NCBI GenBank assembly: GCA_963969395.1
Contig: OZ017797.1
Location: forward strand, 38,502,001-38,566,000
From: Pseudoscleropodium purum
Taxonomy: Eukaryota > Streptophyta > Bryopsida > Hypnales > Brachytheciaceae
Length of the DNA: 64,000 nt
Direction: 5' to 3'
The notes under the pieces were generated by a model. It was not told where the DNA came from. It did not search any database and saw only the letters and a list, made by a program, of their open reading frames with translations. A program made the position numbers and the translations under genes. Positions 1 to 10,545 of the stretch are shown here, piece after piece; positions within the stretch are counted from its first letter, which is position 1; each line of letters starts with the position of its first letter.

Positions 1-1110
1 GATTGTGCCCATCTTGTATAATTAATGTCTAAAGTTTTGTTTGACTTTTTGGTTCAAATGTAGGGGTCACATTTTGGGTATTGTTGATTGTGGGGGTTAT
101 ACCTTCTACGCCTTCTTCAAAGTTCCAAATTTTTTTTACATAAGATAGGGTTAAGGCCTTTTTTTTGTAAAAACACACTCAAAATTGTCATTTTATTGCA
201 AAGTGATTTTTCTATAGATCTAATTTCAAAATCTTGCAAAAAACTAGTATAAAAATATATAGAAGAAACTTGAGAAACTTTGACTACACAAATTGGAAGA
301 TATTTGCATTTAAAGAGAAGAAAATGTTTATTCTTGCACCCTGCATCATTCAATTACAAGGCTTTGATTTTTCTTAACTTAGATTTTTTGTGATACAAAT
401 TCTGAATCAAAAAATTTTAAGCTCAAAAATTGAGTTGAGAGTTAGGGAAAAAAGTTCAATAGACACGAACTTGATTTTCATTCTAAAAAAATTGTTTAAT
501 ACATAGGAGTAGATACAAGATACAAGTACAAAGTAAATTGTTAATAATTCTAAGATGAAATTGAAATACACTACTAGTAATTCCAATTAATCCCAAAGTT
601 ATTTTTTCTAGACAATATAATGATCATCTATAAAACAAAAAGTTCTATAACTTTCACATCACTAATTGAAATGGAATGAATCAAAGCTTTTTATATAGAC
701 AAAAATATAATCTTTGAGGGAAAAATAAATAAACTTTAAAACATTCACTTTTAGCCCAATGAACTAAGTTTTGGACTTCGTGTGGCATAATTTTTGCTCT
801 TGGGCACTAGTTGAAATAAAAATTATATTCCTAGAAAGCTAATGTGATTTCCTATCTTCAAAAAAAAGTTCAAAAAAATCATATCAAAAATAGAGGTCAC
901 ACAAGCCTACCCAAAATCTCAAGAGTCCAGAAGGGAAACCTAGAACTTTTATCAAGGGTTAAAAAATTATTCAAAAAATCATTCTAAAACTCAAGATTAT
1001 AGAAACCCACTCAAACTTTCATTTGTCTCTTGAGAGGACACTCAGTCCTTTAGGGGTTGAATAGTATATTAGGTCAATTTCATAATAAGTTATAAAGCAC
1101 AATAAATAAA
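1..1110. other. AT-rich gene-free stretch
   Basis: The open frames here are short and low in complexity, and I recognise no domain. Around 1050 is a fragment (tcctttaggggtt) that resembles one end of the R repeat family seen at 2.3 kb and 15.1 kb, so this is probably decayed repeat DNA. Confidence 0.5.
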
Positions 1111-1244
1111 CCCATTGTGGGCAAAATGGAAGCAAGCCCATGATGGACAGAGTTGTAATGATGGTGTACATTCAAGTTTTGAAATGTACACCACTAATAT
1201 AATTATGTCCATGACGGACTTGCTCCCATTTTATCCACAATGGG
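1111..1244. repeat. Foldback hairpin, about 134 nt (MITE or small-RNA-precursor-like)
   Basis: The left arm begins CCCATTGTGGGCAAAATGGA. The reverse complement of the right arm begins CCCATTGTGGATAAAATGGG. The outer 39 bp match at about 33 positions. Pairing continues inward after a weaker patch to GTGTACATT / AATGTACAC around a loop of a few bases. The homology stops at the arm ends, as in a small foldback element. It could be a MITE or a MIRNA-like hairpin, and the sequence alone does not decide. Confidence 0.6.
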
Positions 1245-2279
1245 CTCACTTACCTTACATAACACAATCAATCATCCGATCCATATTGTTATCATGATGC
1301 TTGAAATCTGATGGACAAAACTTCAGATTCGGCAACGTAGTTGAGACGGACTCGTGAAGTACATAAATCATGATCGTTTGGACGTTTCCAATGGCTGGAC
1401 AAACCCACTTGCACAAGCCGACCCTCACCCAACCTCCAAACAGCACGGCAAGTTACAAGGACAAGCTTTAGATAAGATAATGTTGTGACCACACTTGATC
1501 TAATTAATTAAATAGTCGCTTAGTGACCTTAACCCCTAAAGGCCCAAGGCACTATATTTTGGTGTTAATCTAACTTAAAAGTTAAATCATTTTTTAATTT
1601 TTAATTTATCAAAGTACTTTTAAAAAAAATTAAATTTCCTTCGAAAGTCTATTTTAAGCATTGAAAATCTGATTTTGAAAATAAAACTTACGATTTTTTC
1701 TTTTGAAGATTTTATAGAAGGGTGTCCATTGGTTTTTATTTATTAGAGTTGGAGGCTCTTGGAGATGAGTGTCAAATCCATTGGGGCTTGGAGGAAAATC
1801 ACATTGGAAATTCATTAAAGAAATTGTTGTAGAACATGTTTTGAAATGTTGTAAATTGATTATAGATATGCATATTATATACTTAGCATTATATATTTTT
1901 TTTCATGACCTTGATTTTAGACTAGACATGTAATAAGAGGATTAAAAGAATTCAAATCACTTCCATAGTTTAATTACACCCTTTTGATCAAATATAATAA
2001 TCTTTCAATCCACAAATCATATTGTGTTTTCATTCCCTGTGTGATAATCTAGAGCACATCAAGTTTGAATTTTAATAGATACAATTTTATTTGAATTGAT
2101 AAGACATATAAAAACTTGAAAAAGTTTTTTTCTTTTTTTTCGAGCAATTTTCAAGAAGCTCAATAAAGGTCTTGGACATTTAGGAATTAACCTAGTAGCA
2201 CATGGTGAACCATAAATATGCAACAATAAATTACTCTCAACATTTATGTAGAAACCAAAAATGTACATATCCATCTTAT
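1245..2279. other. AT-rich gene-free stretch with an inverted R-repeat end
   Basis: No credible gene. At about 1528-1560 the sequence ttaacccctaaaggcccaag is the reverse complement of the right end of the R repeat unit (compare about 15105-15137), so part of this stretch is an old inverted copy of that family. Confidence 0.45.
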
Positions 2280-2861
2280 ATGCATGACTAATGATCACTT
2301 TGATGAGCCTATTGTTTCAAGGTTAACTTTGACCCCTAAAGGACCAAATGGATGTTGAACGTATGCATGCAATCTTGGGTAGGTGCATATAAAGTCACTT
2401 TTTAACAAACATTCTAAATTTTCTTACACAAAGTATAAACAAGTGACCCCTTAATAGGAATATAATTTTTTTTGATTGGGTGATGGGATCAAAGTTATGT
2501 TGCAGCCCTCAATTTATTGGGGGCAATTTGGGCAATTTTGGTTAGCATGTGCAAAACTCCTCCAATAATTCTAAAATTTAGCAAGTATGTAACTTATATG
2601 ATACAAGATGCAAATGTAAAAAACATACCCATGTATAGTGTAAAAATCTCGCTTTAGGAGGAGTTAAAGTCTACTAGCCCTATCAAACAAGGTTGGGAAA
2701 AAACTTTTTTTCCTAACTTCAAATGTTATAATATTTCAATTTGTGTGGTCAAAGTTATTGAAATTTTTTCTACATGTTTCTAGATAAATCTAGTACAAAT
2801 TTACACAATTTACTTTTGAAAAAAAAAATTTCCCCTAAAATTATTAGTTTTTGATCATTTT
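2280..2861 (+). repeat. R repeat unit 1, left part (interrupted)
   Basis: This aligns over about 550 bp in the same orientation with about 14575-15100. Shared landmarks are cccctaaag-accaaatg, caatcttgggt, agcatgtgcaaaact, gtaaaaatctc-ctttaggagg and tctgaaattttttcc-like text. The homology breaks at 2861 and resumes at 14450, which is what an insertion into the repeat predicts. The unit has no coding capacity. The left limit is approximate. Confidence 0.75.
2854..2861. repeat. Target-site duplication, left copy (ATCATTTT)
   Basis: ATCATTTT directly precedes the left terminal inverted repeat and is repeated exactly at 14450-14457 directly after the right one. The matching position in uninterrupted R unit 2 is 15094-15101 (ACAATTTC). 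Confidence 0.75.
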
Positions 2862-2871
2862 CAGGGTTGAC
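2862..2871 (+). repeat. Left terminal inverted repeat
   Basis: CAGGGTTGAC. It pairs with the right end at 14440-14449 with one mismatch. The GC-rich subterminal cluster 1 follows directly. Confidence 0.7.
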
Positions 2872-2975
2872 ATGACGTTCGCATGCGGACGCAGCGTCCG
2901 CCCCGCCCGTCTGTCCCGTCCGTCCAGACGGCCCTATTTCCCCCGACCGCCCTACCCAAACTGCCCCGCGGTCAC
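2872..2975. repeat. GC cluster 1 (GTCCG-rich), subterminal
   Basis: This is a sharp GC-rich island in AT-rich DNA, dense in GTCCG, CCCGTCC and CAGACGG. It contains a small dyad, GCGGACG-cag-CGTCCGC. It lies just inside the left end of the element and about 400 bp downstream of gene A. On the plus strand it is C-rich. Confidence 0.75.
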
Positions 2976-3377
2976 TCCCTTAATCTTTAAACAATTAAAT
3001 GTTAAATGAAGTGCAATGGTTCGCGATTTGTTATTAAAACAATGTCTCTCATAAGTTGAAAGATTATAAAGTTTGACCACGAGTCCATGATAGTCTTGAA
3101 ACTATGAAAAAATTCCAATTCACTTTCAAAAGGCAAATTAAAAAAATTTGTGACTTCAAATATATATATATACTATTTAAAAAATCAAGATCAACACAAA
3201 TACAAACATAATCAATATGGGCAAAATGTATTCAATTTAATGTAGAATACCATTTATTGTGCACATTTGGCTAATTGCACATATAATTTTTTTCATTCCA
3301 ACTCTATATTTCTAAACTAATTTTTAATGCCTATATAACCTATTCAAGTATTCAACTACTACTTCTGCACTACCAAT

Positions 3378-4871
3378 TTAATATAAATGGCGGAAATGTT
3401 CATCTGGCATTGGCCAACGATATGTATTAGAAAATCGCGTAATCACATGGGCTAAACTAGTATTTTCATCGTCAGTCTTCGAAGAAATGCGCTTCAAGTA
3501 AGCATAAAACACTTTTGCAAAGTCATGAAAGGCAAATTGTGTCGCACTAGGTGTTTTAAGTAGCACGTTGAAATACGCCTCTGACATGTTGTTTCCATTC
3601 ATCTGCCGAGCAATTTTTCGAACGGCATACTCTTCCGACTTACGTGAATACATCGGAATGACTTCCACATCTGCACCTGCTTTATGCAAATATGCAATAC
3701 GTGGATCCACCCACCATCTCCTTTGCAAAGTTTGTTTCATCTCATCTGCTGATGTGAATGTGTACAAGGACTTCATTGGCTGAGAAGCTAAGGTGGTCAT
3801 GCCTCAATCGCAAACTCCAATATACACACGTGACTCATCCTCTGGAAAATGCAACAAGATGTTGTCCAGAGAAAGATCATTGTGCAAATGTCCAGCAACA
3901 TGCACTACATACATTATATGCATAAACGCCCATGTCAACTCCGTGCGCTTCTTCCGATATCGCCCTAAACGGTGAGCTTTTACAACCTCCTCTTTGTTTG
4001 GATTTGTATACATCACACGGATTTGAATGTTGTCTGGATAGTCCTTATCCATATTCAACATTTGTCGAAGAGTTCCACCATTCCACCAATACGCATAACC
4101 TTCACACGTCGTTCCGTGCACCGCAGCAAATCGTATCACACCCGCGTGTGGAATTCGAACAGCCATTGATTCGTTTTGATGTTCTAACTTTGCAAGATCG
4201 GGTGGAGTTTGGTGGTGAATGGATTTCTTTGCTGCAAACTCCCAATAAGGAAGTATTCCTGGACATCCTTCAATACGAACCTTTCGAATCGTTGCATATC
4301 CACCTCTCATCGTTCTATCATCAACAGCAATCACGCGTGCTGTATCTGGAAGTGCAATGAGGTGTCGTTTGGTCCTTTCCGTTTCAGCAACTCCATCATT
4401 GCTTTTCCACCAACCAATTGAACCAACTCGAATGTGTTTTTTGGCGAATGCAGCACATCGCCCCCTAAACAAGTCCGCTTTCAGAATCACTTCTTCAAAC
4501 TAGGCGTCATTGGGTCGATATTCCTTGCCATATTTAACCAAAATGACTTTGGAATTCCACAAAGCGTCATGAACCTTGTTCTCCAAACATTTAGTGAAGT
4601 ACGTTTTATGCATTTCGTCATGCCACTTTGCCACATTCAATGCATCCAACAACATCTGTGTCATGTCTACCTTGAATTTAGACACGTACTCCTCTTGATA
4701 TCTGATGTACTTATTGTCTAAAGACAATGCTGTTTTCGATTCATTAAATTGAACGATGCGCTCGATCATGAATTTCTTGCATTCTTCCAAAGGACTTTGG
4801 CGAGCTACTTCCAAGTTCGATGGTCCCTTTCCATGTTTAAGCTTTGCAACCTTCTTCTTCCCTTGCGGCAT
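3378..4871 (-). pseudogene. Gene A: protein-kinase-like gene with two in-frame stops
   Basis: One frame of 498 codons runs from ATG at 4871 to TAA at 3380-3378. It is interrupted by TAG at codon 124 (4502-4500) and TGA at codon 356 (3806-3804), with no frameshift. Visible kinase features, in order: a glycine-loop-like GGYATIRKV, a candidate lysine in AAKKS, the WWNGGTLRQML hinge or helix segment, a catalytic loop HNDLSLDNILL with the aspartate and asparagine in place, and a DFG-equivalent written C-D-stop-G. The TGA sits where related proteins, from memory, have Trp (CDWG), which would be one G-to-A change. The first 120 residues are basic and then helical, with no known domain. A GC cluster ends about 195 bp before the ATG. 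Whether it still makes protein is doubtful. Kinase-like fold: fairly sure. Substrate: unknown. Confidence 0.75.
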
Positions 4872-5067
4872 CGTGACAAATGAAATTGATATAGATCAAA
4901 TTTTTTAATTTGAAATTAAATTCACGTGCAAGTGACCAAAAAACTGGCAACAAGGGGGCCCCAATAAACCACTTTTGCCTTGCCTCGGAAAGGAGCCAAT
5001 GGAGGATGAACCACCAAGCTCTCCGCTCCACCTTGCATTCACAAGGGGCAAAGCAAAAGTGACAATG

Positions 5068-5386
5068 TGGACGGCCCCAAACCGTCCGCCCCATCGGACG
5101 GCCCCAAACTGTCCGCTTGATCGGACGGGCCGCGGTTGGTGGACGCATCAACCGTCCGCCTCCTCCAAACCCTACAGCCGCGTCCGCCCGATCGGACGGC
5201 CACGGGCGGACAAATCTGGCGTCTGCCCGATCCGATGGGTCGCGGCGGACGGCCCGTCCGCTCAATCGGACGGGCACGGGCGGACAAATCTGGCGTCTGC
5301 CCGATCCGATGGGTCGCGGCGGACGGCCCGTCCGCTCGATCGGACGGGCACGGGCGGACAAATCAAGCGTCCGCTCGATCCGATTT
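5068..5386. repeat. GC cluster 2 with 74-bp tandem repeat
   Basis: This is a GC-rich island of CGGACGG and CCGTCCG words in both orientations. A unit beginning CGGACAAATC starts at 5207, 5281 and 5355, a period of 74 bp. The first two units are almost identical and the third is partial and diverged. The island lies between the 5' side of gene A (ATG at 4871) and the 3' side of gene B (stop at 5979). Long open frames through it on both strands follow from its base composition and are not genes. Confidence 0.8.
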
Positions 5387-5978
5387 ATTTTTCATATTTG
5401 AAAATAGAATCTAAAGAAGAACCACTAATTGTCTAATTTGGGCATCTCCTCATACGAATAAGAAATCATTTTAGTTTTTAGCAATTGTTGAATGAAAAAT
5501 AAAAAAATTTCAAATATTCAAATAATTCAATCTTTCATAAATTAATTAGAAATACATTTATATCATTTACGAGTTTCTAAATGTAATAAACACACAACAA
5601 TAATTTCAAAATACACACCATGCTAGTACATATTTAACCTCGAATACTAAATTCAAAAATAGACATAATATGGCTCTTACAAAATTACATTTGTTCTTCA
5701 TATTTTTATTATTTATCAAAGTCGCTTACAGCCTTATACATCAACGCTACTATAAAATAATACAATGATGTCTTCAACAATATGCTTGCCTACATACATA
5801 CTTGGTGTACACTATTACACAACACTTTTTGAAAAAGTGAACAAAATTGTTGTTCAAAATTGTTCTATTCATTTAAAATTTTGTACTACTTCTACCAATC
5901 TAGTACTCTATACTTGTCGTGAGAGTAAAAATGAGAAAATCGAGCAAACACATGCTCACTATATACTTGCATGTTTTT

Positions 5979-7241
5979 TTATTCGGAATCTGAATCGGAC
6001 TCAAATTGTTGAACACTGCCTCTTCTTTGTACTCCAATGAACGGACCACCTCCGTATTTTCCGTGATATCCACTCGGTGCAACTCCTTGTCCATAATTTG
6101 AACCTTTAAAAGTGGGAGGAGGAACCGGAGTAGTAGGCTCTGATCCTCTTTCATTTGAAGCCCCATAATAAGAGGCCCCATGATGTACATATGAATCACT
6201 TCTAGTTGATCCCGGATAGTATTGGGCGCTTCCGTGAAGAGAGCAACTATACTGCGGGGTTACATGGCTTCCTCCACTACCTTCGGAGCCCACTTGAGTG
6301 GGCGTCATATAATATGAACCAGATTCAGTAGACCTACCATAGTGCATGTTGCCATAGCTACCTGTCCCACCTAGAGAGCCAATTTCAGGGGGAGTGCCAT
6401 AACGAGAACCAACTGCACTTGAACCACCATAATGCGTGGATCCATAGCTCCCTCTTCCACCTTCATATCTATTTTGAGGATCGTAACCAGAGTATGAACC
6501 ACCTCTTCCATGTTCAGATTCTCACGTTCCATGTTCATGTCCGTAGGACCCACCATGCCTATTTTGCTGTCCACGATCTTGAAGGCTTCTGCGTGTTGCC
6601 TCTTGCATTTTTTGTTCGAATTCAATTCGTTCTCATTCTTCTACCCGCTCCTGCCTAACTCCAAATGTGATAGGCGCTTGCATATCATCGCCATCATCGT
6701 CATCTGTCCACGCATCTTCAACATCTCGTAGAACAACTGAAGGTTGTTGTAGATAACCTCGATTGGACCACTCTGGCATGCAATCGTTTGCGCCCCTCCA
6801 CTGTGTATCTATAACGGCATCCGTGCGCGTATAGTTCTCGACATTGCGACCTGTAGCAGTACGCCAGTCCACGTCCTTGTGGAGTACAATCTCTGCCCAA
6901 ACCATTGCCATAACATTATAATTCATTATATTTGGTTTGGCGCTTTTAATGCCAAGAACTCGATGCACTTGTGTGTATCGTTGTTTGAAGTGCTCACTTT
7001 GGCACGTAGACATTTGTCCTTCCCAACGTGGCACTTGGTGCTCTACACGTTCACGTCGCCAAAGTTTTTGAATGTGAGTCATTTTTACATACTTCTTGCA
7101 CATTGAGCAATCCTACACTCTTGTTGGTTCTTCTTCCCATCCCGGTTCACCCACGCATAATGGATCGGCCCAAGCATCCCAATCGAACAATTGGGGTCTT
7201 CCCTTTCGACTACTTTTTTTGGGTGTTTTATCTTTCGGCAT
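5979..7241 (-). pseudogene. Gene B: GSY-rich protein sharing an N-terminal domain with gene C; three in-frame stops
   Basis: A frame of 421 codons runs from ATG at 7241 to the stop at 5979. It is broken by TAG at codon 43 (7115-7113) and TGA at codons 203 (6635-6633) and 240 (6524-6522), with no frameshift. Residues 2-20 are lysine- and arginine-rich. Then come PGWEEEP, a CSMC motif and the stretch CKKYVKMTHIQKLW. Next come EHFKQRY and MVWAEIVLHKDVDW. All of these line up with the N-terminus of gene C. The pattern CxxC-x7-H could bind zinc, but this is not proven. An acidic patch (DDDDGDD) follows, then a long tail rich in Gly, Ser and Tyr with repeated GGSY, GSYG and HYGGS. The tail looks like a low-complexity, prion-like domain. 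Cluster 3 starts about 200 bp before the ATG. No known family is recognised. Confidence 0.7.
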
Positions 7242-7443
7242 GATGAAGCTGAAGCTAAGAGAATGAAACAATTAGAAAACTTAAGAACCAAAATTTTGAT
7301 TTAATTAATTAATTAAATTTTACAAGCGTGAACTTTGTGAAAATTTGTAACAATGCCACAACAATCGTTTACTCAAAGCGGAAGGGGCGCACAGAGCCTT
7401 CAATTCACTGGTCCACCCACTCCAAAGAGAACGATTGTTCAGA

Positions 7444-7764
7444 ATGAGCCGTCCGCCTCCCCATATATATATGCGGACGCCCCAAGGCGGACGTCCAGAT
7501 CATGCGGACCACATCAGTCTGCGTGTCAATCAGACGGCCGTAACCGGGCGGACAGGTATCGGGGCGGACAGGGCGGACGGCCGATCGGACGGACAGGGCG
7601 GACGGGTATCTGGGCAGACGGGGCGGACGCCGGATTGGGCGGTCGGGCCGGACAAGGCGAACTCCGGATCGGGCGAACAGGGCAGATGGAGGACGGACGA
7701 ATATCGCGGCGGACGGGGTGGACAAGGCGGACGCCGGATCGGGCAGACAGGGCGGACGGCTCAT
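7444..7764. repeat. GC cluster 3 (GGGCGGAC-rich) with 14-bp inverted ends and a G4 motif
   Basis: It starts ATGAGCCGTCCGCC and ends GGCGGACGGCTCAT, a perfect 14-bp inverted repeat. The interior repeats GGGCGGACAGGGCGGAC-type words. Positions 7596-7623 contain four G-runs of three or more with 5-nt loops, a canonical G-quadruplex motif. It lies about 200 bp upstream of the gene B ATG and contains an AT-only TATA-like patch (catatatatatg) near 7464. Confidence 0.8.
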
Positions 7765-10075
7765 CTTAAACCCTAAACCTAATGAAGGAAATTGTTCTTT
7801 TTTCAAAATCTCACGATAGAGATGTTTAACCCGTAAAGTTCTTTTCACTAAAAACACTTCAAAACTGCCAATAGTAGTGCAAATATCAAGTCTTAGAAGA
7901 AAAATACTTTGGGGCATATGTAACCGTAGGATCTTGTAGTAAATTAGTTGGAAAAAATGTGGAAAAAATTTTAGACAAATCCACCATTTGGATTGTAAGA
8001 TATTAGATATTGAATGTTTCATTTAAGGGGGCTACTCAATTATATCTATTAATGAACGATTGGTAGGCTAACAAACCTAACTTAGCATGTATTTTAATAT
8101 TTGTTGCAATTTTTTTAGGAATATTATAACATAACATTATTATAATATTCTTATAAATGATATAATACTAAATCATTTCAAAATCAACAACATTCGAACA
8201 CAATCTGTCAATCTTGTCTTTCATACTCCTTTAATGATATATATATATATATATACATACATAAAATATATTAGATAAATCAACATGAACAAATCAATGA
8301 TTATACATTTCATAGATCTATTCTTCATCAATCAAATAAGAGTGCATGTGCAAATATAGAGAAAGATATGAAGTGAATGTTACTTGGAGAATTGAAAAGA
8401 AAGAAATTGAAGTACTCTATTGCATTTTATTAAATTGGAAAATTGCATGTGGATGGCATGAATTAATCTTCATAGATGCTAAACTCATACGAGTTGCATT
8501 TCAACATTTATGATTTATGCAATTGATTGAATTGAAAGCTCTTGTAATTACATTTTCAAATTTTCGATTCAATCATTCAAATTTGCAAGAGTGATTTATG
8601 ATAGATTTATAACTTTAAATGTGAAAGCATTCAATGCCTTTATGCGTTTCTTCATCAATATATTAATTTTAGATAAATAATATATATTTTTTATAACATA
8701 TGCATAAACCATTACATTAAAAAAAACAAAAAACTAAGAGCCAAGCCAAATAGGCTGGTCAAATGAAGAAAACAAGATAAAAGAGCCCTACGAGACAGAA
8801 AAAAAAGAAAAAAAAAGAAAATATCAAAAGGATTCAAAGGAAGAAACAAAATGCATTCTTGCAAGACCGTAGAATACATAATGATTTCAAAATCCAAACA
8901 CAAATATATTTTCTATTTCAATGAGAGCCAAAAATGAACTACCTTGCTCTCAAAGATTATATAATGTACACGTTATACAAAACGAACATATAACAGAAAG
9001 AGTAGAAGACATCGTTTATCATGATTGAAAATTGAAATGATTTTTTTTTTCTATGTAGAATATTTTATGAAATGTAACAATGTATTTAATTATCATAATA
9101 ATTGGTAGAAATCTTTGTGCAATACATAGAAACATTTCATTCATGTGGAATTTTTTCATTTATTTAGGATTAAAATGGAAATATTATACTCTACAAAGTA
9201 TAAACCAAAAACAATACCATATACCTAAGTTCAAAAGTTTGCAATTGTTTCGTGAATTCATTTTGAAAACTCAAACAAAGAAATATTTTATAATCAATAT
9301 CTTATTCATTTGAATCATTTCAAAAATCAAATTCCGAATTCAATTCCTATTTATAATAGAAATTATATTTGTCAATTTTTTAGATCTTTAAACAATGAAC
9401 CCTCTTTTTTAAAATTAATATTTAAAAACATCTGAAATAAGAATATTGGAATTACCCTTCAAAATAAATATAGCACATGTATAATGTATTCTACTCCACC
9501 AACTCAAGTAACGAATTTTTCTATGTTTTTAAGAAAAAAATATAGCCATACATGATTTGAAAGTTAAAACATTGATTCTTTTTCTTTGTTTTCAAATCTA
9601 ATCAAAATTTCGTTAAAAAATATGAAAGACTCGATGTTCATTTGAAGATCGTGATGCACTTTTAATGAGAAATCACAACCTTTCATTAAATATCATGAGG
9701 TTGAAATCCATTTAACTGTTATTCTAATTATATATTGGGGCCTTGCAAAACATTTGATTTCCTAATGAACTTTAAAAAAATCCCCACCATCTTCAGATCT
9801 TCTCAAAACCTATTTAGAGGAATAATATCAGTAAATAATTCAAACATATTCAACTTAACCACATTTCCCTCATTCGTAAAACAATTTAGGGGAGAAAAGA
9901 AAAGGTTTAGGGTAATTAGGGTATAAGGTTTAGGGTTTACATTTTTAAAAAAAAGAAAATGACAAACTAATTACATTGATCCTCATTTAGCAGTGATTAT
10001 TAGGCTGTTTTATTTTTGAAATGTTACCGCTCTTTTTGAATAATAATGGCCTCATATGATGCACCAATTGACAGC
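7765..10075. other. AT-rich spacer inside the element
   Basis: No gene is seen. The piece 7840-8015 matches, inverted, about 28380-28545. Shared words include aaaactgcca, taggatcttgtagta and gattgtaagatatta-like text, so this spacer contains a dispersed repeat also present outside the element. There is a TA microsatellite at about 8238-8260 and telomere-like runs (gtttagggttt) near 9903-9940. Confidence 0.55.
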
Positions 10076-10335
10076 TGGGCGGACGCCGTCGGCGGTCAAT
10101 GTTTAAGTGGGGCGGTCGACGTGTCCAAAGCGCGGACGGCGCCGGAAGGCGGGCAGTGCGGACAGTCTGGTCGAATGGGCAGTCGGACAGGGCGACGGGC
10201 GGACGGCGCGTCCGCTGTCGAAGCGGACGTCGTCGGTCCGCGCAGTGGACGCGAGGTTTGGGGCCGCTTTGCGCGGTCCGGGGCAGGTCCGGTGGCGGAC
10301 GGCCTCTAGGTCCGGCGGCGGACGGCTATAAGGGT
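10076..10335. repeat. GC cluster 4 (GGCGGAC-rich) upstream of gene C
   Basis: A GC-rich island of GGCGGACG and GTCGG words, G-rich on the plus strand. It ends with CGGCTATAAGGG about 210 bp before the gene C ATG. It is a candidate CpG-island-like promoter, with TATAAG at 10327 as a possible TATA element. Confidence 0.7.
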
Positions 10336-10545
10336 GGAGTGACTTTTCATTTCTTCTCACTTCAATTCTTCTTCGGTGCCAAGTTGGATGTGCTACTATT
10401 GCTTTATGCGCTAGTTGCTCCTACGGGGTGGAGAGTTGGGGTCCTCTATCTTGTGTTACTGTGTTGCGGTTGATGCCATCACTTTTGACTATCACGTGAG
10501 ATTTTTTTATTCACTTCAATTGGTTATTGAATCCAATTGACAATC

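Noticed and set aside
4837..5436. Long overlapping open frames on both strands in cluster 2 (up to 174 residues)
   Set aside because: They are Arg/Pro/Gly-rich readings of the GC repeat on both strands, which is a composition effect.
7353..8022. Frames of 113-205 residues through cluster 3
   Set aside because: Same repeat artefact. They overlap on both strands and have no domain.
10046..10473. Frames through cluster 4
   Set aside because: Repeat-derived, with no conserved sequence. The real frame starts at 10546.
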